This document shows positions 46,223 through 54,347 of a stretch of 54,410 nucleotides of DNA, piece after piece (positions within the stretch are counted from its first letter, which is position 1; each line of letters begins with the position of its first letter). The DNA is from SAR324 cluster bacterium. GTDB taxonomy: Bacteria; SAR324; NAC60-12. The translations under genes and the position numbers were made by a program. The stretch covers positions 286,275 through 340,684 of the forward strand of contig JADFZZ010000003.1 in assembly GCA_015232315.1 (NCBI GenBank), written 5' to 3'. The notes beneath the pieces were generated by a model that was not told the origin of the DNA, searched no databases, and saw only the letters and a program-made list of their open reading frames with translations.

Positions 46223-47035
46223 CTACGGTTGACAGGTTGGACAAAAAAAAGTGCTACGCTGTTGCTGAACCATGCGTTGAACCGGAGTGTGGCAGATCCG
46301 ACAAGGCTGATTCGTTTTATCATACACATTCAGAAAATTCTGAAATTCTCCAGTTTTGTCATCAACTCTGCGAAAATCAGAAACAGAAGTGCCATGATGA
46401 TCAATGGAATCCTGCAAGATCCGCCGCATCGCCTCATACATTTTCTGACATTCTTTTTTTGAAATCCGATGGGCTGGACGTTCCGGGTTAAGTCCAGACG
46501 CAAACAGAATTTCAGACGCATAAATGTTTCCAATGCCGGCGATATTCCGCTGGTCCAGCAAAAACACCTTGATCGGCCTGGCTGATTTCTGACATTGCTG
46601 AAACAATTCCAGGGAGGTGAAGGTTTCCGCCAGCGGTTCCGGTCCAAGTTTTTCCAGCTTCTTTTCAGCCTCTTCGGGGGTCAGTAATTCCAGCGTTCCG
46701 AGACATCGGACATCTTCATAAACCAGCAGAGCTTCAGGTTCCAGATAAAACCAGACACGATGATACGGGCCTTGAGCCACATCAGGATGGGTCACCACAA
46801 ATTTTCCTGTCATCCGCAAATGCCCCAGCAAAATGTGCCGGTCCAGTTCAAACAACAGATATTTGGCACGTCGGCGAATCACCCTGATTTGCTGGCCAGC
46901 CAAGGCGTTTGCAAAAACATCAGCCTTCACCGAGAGCGGAGTTTCCCTGAAAACTTTAACCTTCAGAATTCTGGAACTTTCCACCCGTTTGCGCAAACCT
47001 CTGACGACTGTTTCAACTTCTGGTAGTTCAGGCAT
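46223..47035 (-). CDS. mutM: formamidopyrimidine-DNA glycosylase (8-oxoguanine repair)
   Basis: 270 residues. The N-terminus PELPEVETVVRGLRK supplies the catalytic Pro and Glu of the Fpg family. The lesion-recognition loop and H2TH region are present (NIYASEILFASGLNPERPAH). The C-terminal zinc finger has CRICHTPVQRMV and FFCPTCQ. It excises 8-oxoG and nicks the strand by beta/delta elimination. First gene of the minus-strand operon, divergent from the heptosyltransferase. Confidence 0.96.
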   Translation of the reverse strand: MPELPEVETVVRGLRKRVESSRILKVKVFRETPLSVKADVFANALAGQQIRVIRRRAKYLLFELDRHILLGHLRMTGKFVVTHPDVAQGPYHRVWFYLEPEALLVYEDVRCLGTLELLTPEEAEKKLEKLGPEPLAETFTSLELFQQCQKSARPIKVFLLDQRNIAGIGNIYASEILFASGLNPERPAHRISKKECQKMYEAMRRILQDSIDHHGTSVSDFRRVDDKTGEFQNFLNVYDKTNQPCRICHTPVQRMVQQQRSTFFCPTCQP

Positions 47036-47194
47036 GACATGCTTTCACAAATGGGGAAACACGAGGATTGTTGTTTCATCTTGCGACAATCGGGCTCAGT
47101 CGCTAATAACAGGAAAGCACTCATAATCCCGATTTCACATGGATGTTGTCAAGCGGGATGTTTACAAGAACATAAACTCAAAATAAAGACAGGA

Positions 47195-48376
47195 ATGGAA
47201 CCATCGTCATATTCGAATCAGATATTGCATTCTGTTAAAAAATCGCTGGGTCTGGAGGCATCGAAACCACCTCCTGCCAAAATCATCATCCGCACCCCAA
47301 ACTGGCTGGGCGATCTGATGATGTCCACAGCGTTCATCCGTGCGGTGCTGGACACTTATCCCAGAGCCAGAGTCGATTTGATTGTCAGAGCAGGGTTTGA
47401 CAGTCTGCCGTTACCTCAGCGCGGACAAATCATTCCGTTTGACCGGAAGCGTCATGCCCTGGGAATGTTCGGCGAAGAATTCAAAGACAAAGGCTATGAT
47501 CGTTTTTATGTGTTACCGCCCAGTTTTTCTTCAGCGTGGATGGCTTACCACAGCGGAATTCCCGAGCGGATCGGCTATTCCGGACAAATGCGAGGATGGC
47601 TACTGCATCCAGCCAAAAGATATGCGCATCATCCCCGGACAACCCATTTGATTCAGGAATATCTGGCGCTACTGGGTGAATCTTTTTCCATGGCGCAATA
47701 CCGCCCCAATCTGGACATGACAGAAGCATGGATTGAATCACAACTGGCGCCCTTCAAACAAACCTTGCCTGAGCGGTTCATCACGGTTGCGATGGGTGCC
47801 ATTTTTGGTCCGTCAAAACAATGGCCTGTCGAATATTATCGTGAATTGGTTCATGATATTTGTGAGAATCTGAAAATTCCGGTGGTTCTGCTGGGCACGC
47901 CACAAGAACATGTTTATGGAGAGAGTGTCCGGTCATCCCACCCGCTGGTCATCAACTGGTGCGGCAAAACCAACATGGCAGAATTGGTGGCGGTGCTTTC
48001 ACGTTCAGAACTGCTGATAAGCAATGATTCTGGAACCATGCATGTCATGTCGGCCCTCCGCCGTCCGCAAATCGCTATTTTCGGTTCCACGTCTACCGTG
48101 TGGACTGGGCCGGTGAATCCCTATGCGGAAGTGTTGCATCTCCATCTGGCATGTTCTCCCTGTTTCAAGAAAAAATGCCGTTTCGGACATTACAATTGTC
48201 TCAAACAGATTCTGCCGCATGAAGTATTCAATCAGGTCTTTTTATTATTGCAACGCATTGAAATGGAACATTCTTCCGAACTTCAGGGACTTCTCTATCC
48301 ACGCGCTGACGAAACCATGGCCGCACTGGAACATCCGGGTGTGTTTGAAGCGGCACCGGGTGTGACCAAAAAATAA
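47195..48376 (+). CDS. waaF: ADP-heptose:LPS heptosyltransferase (WaaF-like)
   Basis: 393 residues from ATG 47195; the frame is open 52 codons further upstream but that part has no family similarity. It is a GT9 glycosyltransferase with two Rossmann lobes: IIIRTPNWLGDLMMSTAFIR at residues about 31-50, then AMGAIFGPSKQWPVEYYREL and the donor-binding LISNDSGTMHVMSALRRPQI. CSPCFKKKCRFGHYNCL provides the Cys cluster frequent in WaaF. It transfers heptose to inner-core LPS at the cytoplasmic membrane. This supports a Gram-negative envelope with core LPS. A repeat element begins directly after its stop. Confidence 0.92.
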   Translation: MEPSSYSNQILHSVKKSLGLEASKPPPAKIIIRTPNWLGDLMMSTAFIRAVLDTYPRARVDLIVRAGFDSLPLPQRGQIIPFDRKRHALGMFGEEFKDKGYDRFYVLPPSFSSAWMAYHSGIPERIGYSGQMRGWLLHPAKRYAHHPRTTHLIQEYLALLGESFSMAQYRPNLDMTEAWIESQLAPFKQTLPERFITVAMGAIFGPSKQWPVEYYRELVHDICENLKIPVVLLGTPQEHVYGESVRSSHPLVINWCGKTNMAELVAVLSRSELLISNDSGTMHVMSALRRPQIAIFGSTSTVWTGPVNPYAEVLHLHLACSPCFKKKCRFGHYNCLKQILPHEVFNQVFLLLQRIEMEHSSELQGLLYPRADETMAALEHPGVFEAAPGVTKK

Positions 48377-48454
48377 GTAAGCGTTCAGTAGCAGAAAATA
48401 TCATTTGGCTTCCTGTTCTTGAGAATTCCTGATAGCTGACGGCTGAACGCTTAC
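48377..48454. repeat. GTAAGCGTTCAG-ended repeat, short copy (78 bp)
   Basis: It begins GTAAGCGTTCAG immediately after the waaF stop codon and ends CTGAACGCTTAC. Read on the minus strand it aligns with the left 80 bp of 36303-36440 (GGAATTCTCAAG, GGAAGCCAAATGATATTTTC) with few changes. It is 60 bp shorter. Confidence 0.85.
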
Positions 48455-48473
48455 AAAAATAACAGGGATCGGG

Positions 48474-49430
48474 TTAACGCCATTGCAACGGGTTATCGTC
48501 CAGAAGATCCGTAACGTTGCTTCCAAGCTGATTCATTTTTTCAAAGTCATCCTCCTTCAGAACCAGATCCGCTGAGCGAGCGTTAGAGGTCACCTGTTCC
48601 GGATTTCTGGCGCCTGCGATCACACACGAAGCCTCATGATGAAGAATCCACGCCAGCGAAAGTTCACTCAGACTCACCGACCTTGAATCTGCGATGTCCT
48701 TCAATTGGAGCAATGCCTGTTGCACCACTGGGTACACATCCGGTTGAAACAAACGGTGACTTTTCCGATGATCGCCTTTGGCAAACTGTGGAGCCTCTCC
48801 AAATTTTCCGGCAAGAATTCCCTGTGCCAATGGTGAGTAGGCCAGCAACGTCATCTGATGCTGCTGGCAATAAGGCAGAATTTCCTGTTCGGCGTGTCTC
48901 CAGAACAGCGAAAACGGAGGCTGAACACTTTCTATCGGACCAAACTGTCGGGCCTCCTCCATTTGTTGTGCTGAAAAATTGGAAACCCCGATTGCTCTGA
49001 TTTTTCCATCATTTTTTAATTGAACCAGAGCGCGCATGGTTTCTTCGATCGGCACTTTTTTACTGCCAAAGGTCCCGGCAGGCCAATGGATTTGCAGCAG
49101 ATCAATCACATCAGTTTCTAGGTTTTTAAGTGATTGTTCGCAAGATTGAATCACCTGCTCATAACCAAGTTTGTTGGGAAACACCTTGGAAAAATAAATT
49201 ACTTGAGACCGACATTTCCTGAAAGCTTTGGCCAGCGTTCTTTCCGAGTAACCATCGCCATAGATTGGAGCTGTGTCAAAAGTCGTGATGCCTGAATCCA
49301 AAGCGGATTTCAGTGCTTTCTGGATCTGGTTGTCATCAATTCCAGCCCACATGGTTTTTCCCGCTTGCCAGGTTCCCATGATGACCCGTGAAATTTCAAT
49401 AGAGGTTGTTCCTAAAGTTTGATAGCGCAT
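48474..49430 (-). CDS. aldo/keto reductase
   Basis: 318 residues. It is a TIM-barrel NADPH-dependent oxidoreductase. N-terminal RYQTLGTTSIEISRVIMGTW; catalytic Asp and Tyr in FDTAPIYGDGYSE (near residues 51-56), Lys in IYFSKVFPNK (near 83) and His in LLQIHWPAG. GVSNFSAQQME and the C-terminal VIAGARNPEQV (cofactor phosphate binding) complete the family pattern. Substrate unknown. It is convergent with waaF and the short repeat. Confidence 0.93.
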   Translation of the reverse strand: MRYQTLGTTSIEISRVIMGTWQAGKTMWAGIDDNQIQKALKSALDSGITTFDTAPIYGDGYSERTLAKAFRKCRSQVIYFSKVFPNKLGYEQVIQSCEQSLKNLETDVIDLLQIHWPAGTFGSKKVPIEETMRALVQLKNDGKIRAIGVSNFSAQQMEEARQFGPIESVQPPFSLFWRHAEQEILPYCQQHQMTLLAYSPLAQGILAGKFGEAPQFAKGDHRKSHRLFQPDVYPVVQQALLQLKDIADSRSVSLSELSLAWILHHEASCVIAGARNPEQVTSNARSADLVLKEDDFEKMNQLGSNVTDLLDDNPLQWR

Positions 49431-49460
49431 GATTCCTGTCTGGTGAAAGGTTCATATAAA

Positions 49461-49625
49461 TCAATACCGGTAGTTCTTCAGCATGGAGACAAACAGACTT
49501 TTGCCGAAACGTCGGGGTCTCAAAAAGAAGATGTAGCGTTCCGGTTCGTTTTTCAGCACTTCGATAAAGTGTTTGCGGTCCTGAAAAAAACAATGTAGCG
49601 GATCAAGATTACAGAACCAAAACAT
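49461..49625 (-). pseudogene. AAA-ATPase-like (PD-(D/E)xK-associated) N-terminal fragment
   Basis: 54 codons on the minus strand from ATG 49625 to TGA 49461 encode DRKHFIEVLKNEPERYIFFL followed directly by RPRRFGKSLFVSMLKNYRY. This is the Walker A region of the large AAA-ATPase-like/DUF1703 family, whose members normally exceed 500 residues. The rest is missing, with the next gene 30 bp away. Confidence 0.65.
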
Positions 49626-49670
49626 TTTTTATTTCGATCCGGGTTTTCCCGAGCCTTAATAAAAATTATC

Positions 49671-49700
49671 TTGACAGCCTGAGATGTCTTTAACTAAACT
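49671..49700 (+). promoter_or_regulatory. sigma70-type promoter upstream of the leuA leader
   Basis: TTGACA (49671-49676) matches the consensus -35 exactly. TAAACT (49695-49700) is a four-of-six -10 at 18-bp spacing. Transcription would begin near 49707, about 45 nt before the leader peptide start. Confidence 0.65.
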
Positions 49701-49750
49701 CAGCGCAAAATAATTCGTACCAATTCTCAAAATTAATTGATCAGGTTCGT

Positions 49751-49801
49751 ATGTTCAAAAATCTTGCGCTGTTACTCCTTGGACTATCTCAAATAAAATG
49801 A
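49751..49801 (+). CDS. leuL: leucine leader peptide for attenuation of leuA
   Basis: 16 codons, MFKNLALLLLGLSQIK then TGA. Six are Leu (CTT, CTG, TTA, CTC, CTT, CTA), four of them consecutive. This is the composition expected of a leu operon leader, where scarcity of charged tRNA-Leu stalls the ribosome. AGG lies 6 bp before the ATG. It sits between a promoter and a terminator-like hairpin upstream of the leucine biosynthesis gene leuA. Confidence 0.85.
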   Translation: MFKNLALLLLGLSQIK

Positions 49802-49895
49802 GGCACAGGAGCCGCAGTGTGATGTATTTTGAGAATCGCTGTGGGTTTTCCCACAGCTAAAAAAGCCGTGGGGAGTCCCTCACGGCTTTTTTTTT
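49769..49895 (+). promoter_or_regulatory. leuA transcription attenuator
   Basis: Terminator: AAAAGCCGTG (49861-49870) pairs with CACGGCTTTT (49881-49890), followed by T to 49895. Upstream, GCTGTGGG (49838-49845) and CCCACAGC (49850-49857) form a second hairpin. Alternative pairings are visible. The Leu-codon region (CTG 49769-49771, CTCCT 49775-49779) pairs with AGGAG/CAG at 49807-49817. CCGCAG (49812-49817) can instead pair with CTGTGG (49839-49844), freeing CCCACAGCT to pair with AGCCGTGGG (49864-49872) and block the terminator. Stalling at Leu codons would thus favour read-through. The pairing scheme is derived by eye. Confidence 0.78.
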
Positions 49896-49918
49896 GTCCT
49901 TTGGCCAGAGAGGTTGCC

Positions 49919-51631
49919 ATGAAGAAAATGAATTTTGAAAAATACTCGTCCTACCCTGTAGTGGATATGCCAAACCGTCAATGGCCGTCCCGTACCATCA
50001 GGAACGCGCCAATCTGGTGCAGCGTCGATTTGCGTGACGGCAACCAGGCTTTATCAGATCCAATGTCAGTTGCGCAGAAACTTGAGATGTTCCAGTTGTT
50101 GCTGGAATTGGGTTTCAAGGAAATTGAAATCGGATTTCCTTCAGCCGCACAGGTTGAGCATGATTTTTTAAGAAAATTAATTGAAGAAAATAGAATTCCT
50201 GAGGGGGTGACTGTTCAGGCCTTGACCCAGGCAAGAGATCATTTGATTGAAAAAACATTTCAGGCCTTGCGCGGTGCAAAAAAGGCCGTGGTTCATCTTT
50301 ACAACTCCACGTCAGAAGCTCAACGCCGCATGGTGTTCCGCAAAAACAAGGCGGAAATCATTGAAATCGCAGTGCATGGTGCCCAGTTGCTCAAGGATTA
50401 TGCCGCGAAATATTCTGAGGTCGATGTAACCTTTGAATATTCGCCAGAGAGTTTCACCGGAACAGAACTGACTTATGCCCTGGAAGTTTGCGAAGCGGTT
50501 CTGGATGTATGGCGACCAACCCCTGAGAAAAAAGTGATCATCAACTTGCCCGCGACTGTCGAAATGTCCACGGCCAATGTGTATGCCGATCGGGTGGAGT
50601 GGTTCTGTAATAATATTTCAAGAAGAGATTCGATTCTTGTGAGTTTGCATACCCACAATGACCGTGGAACCGGAGTTGCGGCCTCAGAATTGGCATTGAT
50701 GGCCGGAGCTGACCGTGTGGAAGGAACCCTGTTCGGCAATGGAGAACGCACTGGCAATCTGGACATTACCACCATGGCCTTGAATCTGTTTTCACAGGGT
50801 GTGGATCCGCAACTGGACTTCACCAATATCAATCGTGTGGTTGATGTCTATCAGCGTTGTACCGGAATGAGAGTTCATGAACGGCATCCCTATGCGGGGG
50901 ATCTGGTTTACACCGCTTTTTCCGGATCGCATCAGGATGCCATCAGCAAAGGCATGCGTCATTACGCAAAACATCCTTCAACTCACTGGGATGTTCCCTA
51001 TCTGCCGATTGACCCGGCGGACGTTGGCCGAAAATACGAAGCCATCATCCGGATCAACAGTCAGTCTGGTAAGGGGGGGGTGGCTTATATCATGGAAAAT
51101 GAATTTGGTTACAAACTTCCCAGAAACATGCATCCTGAATTTGCAAAAACCATTCAGCGATTCACCGATCAGACTGGTAAGGAAATTTTGCCAGCGGATA
51201 TCATGCAATGTTTCAGGCAGGAATATCTGCGTGAATTTTCCGCGCTTGCCATGAAAAATTGTGAGGTTCAGACATCCTCTCATTCCAAACAGGAAGGACA
51301 CACCCATGTGAATGCGCTGATGACCGTTCATGGCGAAGAATTTCGTTTCTCCGGAGACGGAAATGGTCCCATTGACGCTTTCAGTGAAGGCCTGAGGGCT
51401 TTGATCGGTGTTAAATTTTCAATCAGCAGTTATGAAGAACATGCGCTGGAAGTTGGATCCAAATCACAAGCGGCCGCATATATTCAGGTTGAGACCGCTG
51501 AAAATGATCAGTTTTTTGGTGTGGGCGTAGATCCCAATATCAGTATCGCATCCATCAAGGCACTGTTGAGCGCCTTGAACCGTGCGGAAGCACACCAGGC
51601 ACTGATGATTCAGGTTCGTCAGAAGGCATAA
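49919..51631 (+). CDS. leuA: 2-isopropylmalate synthase (long LeuA type)
   Basis: 570 residues from ATG 49919 with GAGAGG upstream; the longer in-frame extension overlaps the terminator and is rejected. It condenses acetyl-CoA with 2-oxoisovalerate, the first committed step to leucine. The HMGL-like TIM barrel has WCSVDLRDGNQAL (near residue 33; metal-binding Asp) and HTHNDRGTGVAASELALM (near 244; metal His pair) followed by GNGERTGN. The C-terminal LeuA regulatory domain (about 430-570), which binds leucine, is present (QSKAAAYIQVE-like strand and GVDPNISIASIKAL). The length fits the LeuA2 subgroup. Transcription is probably attenuated by the leader upstream. Confidence 0.95.
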   Translation: MKKMNFEKYSSYPVVDMPNRQWPSRTIRNAPIWCSVDLRDGNQALSDPMSVAQKLEMFQLLLELGFKEIEIGFPSAAQVEHDFLRKLIEENRIPEGVTVQALTQARDHLIEKTFQALRGAKKAVVHLYNSTSEAQRRMVFRKNKAEIIEIAVHGAQLLKDYAAKYSEVDVTFEYSPESFTGTELTYALEVCEAVLDVWRPTPEKKVIINLPATVEMSTANVYADRVEWFCNNISRRDSILVSLHTHNDRGTGVAASELALMAGADRVEGTLFGNGERTGNLDITTMALNLFSQGVDPQLDFTNINRVVDVYQRCTGMRVHERHPYAGDLVYTAFSGSHQDAISKGMRHYAKHPSTHWDVPYLPIDPADVGRKYEAIIRINSQSGKGGVAYIMENEFGYKLPRNMHPEFAKTIQRFTDQTGKEILPADIMQCFRQEYLREFSALAMKNCEVQTSSHSKQEGHTHVNALMTVHGEEFRFSGDGNGPIDAFSEGLRALIGVKFSISSYEEHALEVGSKSQAAAYIQVETAENDQFFGVGVDPNISIASIKALLSALNRAEAHQALMIQVRQKA

Positions 51632-51639
51632 CCCCCAAG

Positions 51640-51667
51640 GAACCGTGGTTAAAATGAACCGCGGTTC
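51640..51667 (+). terminator. hairpin between leuA and the stress-protein gene
   Basis: GAACCGTGGTT (51640-51650) pairs fully, with one G-T wobble, with AACCGCGGTTC (51657-51667) around loop AAAATG. There is no T-run, so it may be a weak terminator or a processing site. Confidence 0.5.
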
Positions 51668-51701
51668 AACAGGATATTTTCCACTAATTGCATGAGGCAA
51701 T

Positions 51702-52562
51702 ATGACCAATCGGATTCTGGTACCGCTCGATAATTCCGCAATCAGCCTGGAAGTGGCTCGCTTTGCTGAAGAATATGCTGTCAAACATGAGAAATCCATT
51801 GATTTTCTTCATGTGCACGCCAAAAGAGATCCTGATGCTGAACAATATTTTGAGGAATTTGTAGCACGACAAACCATCAAGGTTTCCCATCAGGTGCTTC
51901 ATCGTTATGGAAAATCATCCAATATTATCTTGAAAACCGCCGAGCAGGAACAATCCAGCATGATCGTGATGGCGTCTCATTCGCACACACTCATAGGACG
52001 CCTGTTGCTGGGTAGTAATACAGATTATCTGCTGCATCATGCGCCCTGTCCGGTTCTGATTTACAAGAAGTTCACTTCTTCTGTACAAAACAGGATATTG
52101 GTGCCGGTCGATTACAGCACCAGCAACATCTGTGTGATTCATTCCGCAGAAGAGTGGGCGGCTCGTGAAAATGCCGAACTGTTTTTTCTATATATCCGTG
52201 AGTCTCAAGAGCCAACCAATCCCCTGTTTGGTATGGATCCCGGAGTGGAAACAATGATGTTTGATCCCAATACAAATGCGAATCATGCTCAAATTGATCA
52301 GAAACTTCATGAAACCCTGACAAATGAGCTTCATCAGTATCTGAATGATATGAAGCTCAATATTCCCTGGAAGGCTACTGTTAAATATGGTATTCCCTAT
52401 CTGCTCATCGTGGAAAGCCAGATTGAAATTCAGGCAAAGCTGGTCATGATGGCCGCACACTCACAAAGTTTTGCGGAAAGAATGTTTCTTGGCGGCACCA
52501 CGGATTATATGGCACATCATTCAGGATGTCCCATTTATGTTTTCAGAGCTCCGCCAAACTGA
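51702..52562 (+). CDS. universal stress protein with two UspA domains
   Basis: 286 residues. Domain 1 (about 1-140) starts NRILVPLDNSAISLEVARFA and has IGRLLLGSNTDYLLHHAPCP. Domain 2 (about 145-286) starts NRILVPVDYSTSN and has AERMFLGGTTDYMAHHSGCP. Domain 1 has a G..G-type ATP-binding loop close to the UspFG class (GxxGxxxxGxx); in domain 2 it is altered (EMLFLGGT-type). Tandem UspA proteins act in cytosolic stress survival by binding ATP or acting as a switch. TGAGGCAAT precedes the ATG. Convergent with the next gene, 5 bp between stops. Confidence 0.93.
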   Translation: MTNRILVPLDNSAISLEVARFAEEYAVKHEKSIDFLHVHAKRDPDAEQYFEEFVARQTIKVSHQVLHRYGKSSNIILKTAEQEQSSMIVMASHSHTLIGRLLLGSNTDYLLHHAPCPVLIYKKFTSSVQNRILVPVDYSTSNICVIHSAEEWAARENAELFFLYIRESQEPTNPLFGMDPGVETMMFDPNTNANHAQIDQKLHETLTNELHQYLNDMKLNIPWKATVKYGIPYLLIVESQIEIQAKLVMMAAHSQSFAERMFLGGTTDYMAHHSGCPIYVFRAPPN

Positions 52563-52567
52563 GTATT

Positions 52568-53413
52568 TCACCTAAAACAGGCAGGAAATCCCTCTCGAAA
52601 GGTAGGAAACTGAAATGGATATTGAATCCGGTTGACCAGAAGCTGATTGGCTATGAGGCGATTTTTGATCAGGGTTGGATCTGGCTGAGGTAATTTACGA
52701 ACGGAAGCCCAGACACTTGACTCCACCCCTGGAAACCACTCCGGATGTTGTGCCAGTTCCACTAACGCCAGAACAGACGGCATGGGGTCCAAATCCACAG
52801 CATTGATCAATTCCGGAGCGTCAGGATCCCGGATCAAAAGACTCAGGATTGACGCAAGATCCCGAACATGGATCCGATGTGTTGGACGTAGTGTTTCCGG
52901 AATCGTCTGTTGATGTATCAAACGTGTTATCAAATTTCTTTCTCTGCCATAAATTCCACCAGGCCGGATCACTTTCAGCTCAAAAAATTCTCTCAATACT
53001 TGTTCTGTCGTCAACCGTAAGGCACCATTGACAGTATCTGCAATAAACGTGGTATTTTCTTCCCAAACGCCTTCCTGATCCGGATACACGCCAGTGGATG
53101 AAATATAAATGATTTTCCGGCAATGAGGTCTTTGCTGATTCATCCAGCGTGCCCATTGTCGTAAACGCGTTGCTTCTGCTTCCGCATCTCTCAGCAACGG
53201 CGGTATGGTGAGCACCAGGGTGACAGGCGTTTCAGGGAGATTTTTCCACAATTCCGGTTGGCTCCAATCAAACAAAACAGACTGAACTGATCCAGAAAGT
53301 TGTGCCCCGGCGACTCTGGTGGTGGCCCATGAATCGGGTCCCCAGTCCCGGATGCGCAGGAGTTCCGTTCCCAGAAATCCGAGCCCCAAAATGCCGATAG
53401 CATTGTTCTTCAT
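52568..53413 (-). CDS. NAD(P)-dependent Rossmann-fold dehydrogenase/epimerase (YeeZ-like)
   Basis: 281 residues from ATG 53413, which places the nucleotide-binding motif GILGLGFLGTELLR at the N-terminus; the open frame upstream is non-coding. KIIYISSTGVYPDQEG carries the SDR Ser and Tyr (Tyr near residue 108) but the usual YxxxK is not clear. VIRPGGIYGRERNLI and HRIHVRDLASILSLLI are typical of atypical/extended SDRs. Most similar in design to YeeZ-type proteins. Substrate unknown. Confidence 0.85.
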   Translation of the reverse strand: MKNNAIGILGLGFLGTELLRIRDWGPDSWATTRVAGAQLSGSVQSVLFDWSQPELWKNLPETPVTLVLTIPPLLRDAEAEATRLRQWARWMNQQRPHCRKIIYISSTGVYPDQEGVWEENTTFIADTVNGALRLTTEQVLREFFELKVIRPGGIYGRERNLITRLIHQQTIPETLRPTHRIHVRDLASILSLLIRDPDAPELINAVDLDPMPSVLALVELAQHPEWFPGVESSVWASVRKLPQPDPTLIKNRLIANQLLVNRIQYPFQFPTFREGFPACFR

Positions 53414-53460
53414 TTGAATACTCAATGTACACCTTTTTACGAAAAACGTGAGCGAGAAAG

Positions 53461-53480
53461 CCCACCGCTGTAGTGGTGGG
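53461..53480. repeat. 20-bp hairpin resembling an IS200/IS605 right end
   Basis: CCCACCGC pairs with GTGGTGGG (8-bp stem, one G-T pair) in the context GAAAGCCCACC...GGTGGGATGAGAGCG. Hairpins of this form are common at the right ends of TnpB-only IS605-type elements. No tnpB is present, so this would be a solo end; it could also be a terminator-like palindrome. Confidence 0.4.
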
Positions 53481-53510
53481 ATGAGAGCGAAACAGTAGAT
53501 GATCCTCAAA

Positions 53511-54347
53511 CGGTTCTGTCGCATCGTTTGGACTAAATATTAGAAGGGCAACAACCCTCTAATGAAATGTAGTTTGATGAAGCTGAAGCATAGAAGATTT
53601 CATCTGAATTTTTTGCGGAATTATCCACCGAATTTATCTGACCTTTTTTGATCATCCTAACGATTTCGATACCGCTAAGGGTGACTCTTGCGGAGTGAAA
53701 AGATTTAAATCCCAAAGTTGCTTTGTAAACGCGTTTTATTCCTCGATGATCCTGCTCGACGATATTGTTGAGATACTTTATCTGACTGATTTCGATATCA
53801 GTTTTCTGTTCCTTATTGAGGTCTTCGATAGCTGCTTTATTAGCTGCACTGCCATCAATAGTGATCTTTTCAGGAACTCCATTGTGTCTGAGTGATTTTT
53901 TGAGAAATCGCTTGGCAGCCTTGGTATCACGATGTTTGGTCAACAGGAAATCTATTTATTTCCTTCTTTGTCAACAGCACGGTAGAGATAACGCCATTCT
54001 CCTTTTACCTTGATATACCTCTCATCCATGCGCCAACTCTTGCCAACAAGCTTCTTCTTTTTACGGAAAGAAGCTTCCAATAAAGGGACAAATTTGATGA
54101 CCCAACGTTGAAGGGTGGCATGATCCAACTCTACCCCACGCTCCTGCATCAACTCTTCGATTTCCCGATGCTCAATGCATACCTTAAATACCAATACACC
54201 GCCTGTAAAATGATTTCTTTGGGGAACTGATAACCTTTGAAGTGTTGGGCTTGGAGCATCGTCGCCTTTATCGATGGTTGCAGGAGGATAAAATGAGTGG
54301 AGAATTTACCAATTCTTTAAAAACTTGCAACAGATGCGACAGAACCG
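53511..54347 (-). mobile_element. IS6-family insertion sequence (decayed)
   Basis: Perfect 15-bp terminal inverted repeats, CGGTTCTGTCGCATC, at 53511-53525 and (complement) 54333-54347. The outer GGTTCTGT plus the internal TGTTGCAAG at the right end match the IS6/IS257-type consensus GGTTCTGTTGCAA. Total length about 836 bp fits IS6. The flanking 8 bp (CCTCAAAC and GTGAGGGT) do not match, so no target duplication is seen. The transposase is frameshifted, so the copy is not autonomous. Confidence 0.85.
53533..54259 (-). pseudogene. IS6-family DDE transposase with two frameshifts
   Basis: Reading from ATG 54259 on the minus strand gives LQAQHFKGYQFPKEIILQAV then a frameshift near 54165. The next frame gives REIEELMQERGVELDHATLQ, WRMDERYIKVKGEWRYLYRA and a stop after DKEGNK (53952). 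After a second frameshift, DFLLTKHRDTKAAKRFLKK and LNNIVEQDHRGIKR follow to the stop at 53533. The DDE residues lie in the DERYIKV, TIDGSAA and VEQDHRGIK segments. Each frameshift fits a single missing base. The sequence at the second does not form a slippery heptamer, so programmed recoding is unlikely. Confidence 0.85.

Noticed and set aside
53940-53960. Programmed frameshift producing the IS6 transposase
   Set aside because: No slippery heptamer is present, a second frameshift exists near 54165, and IS6 elements normally encode the transposase in one frame.
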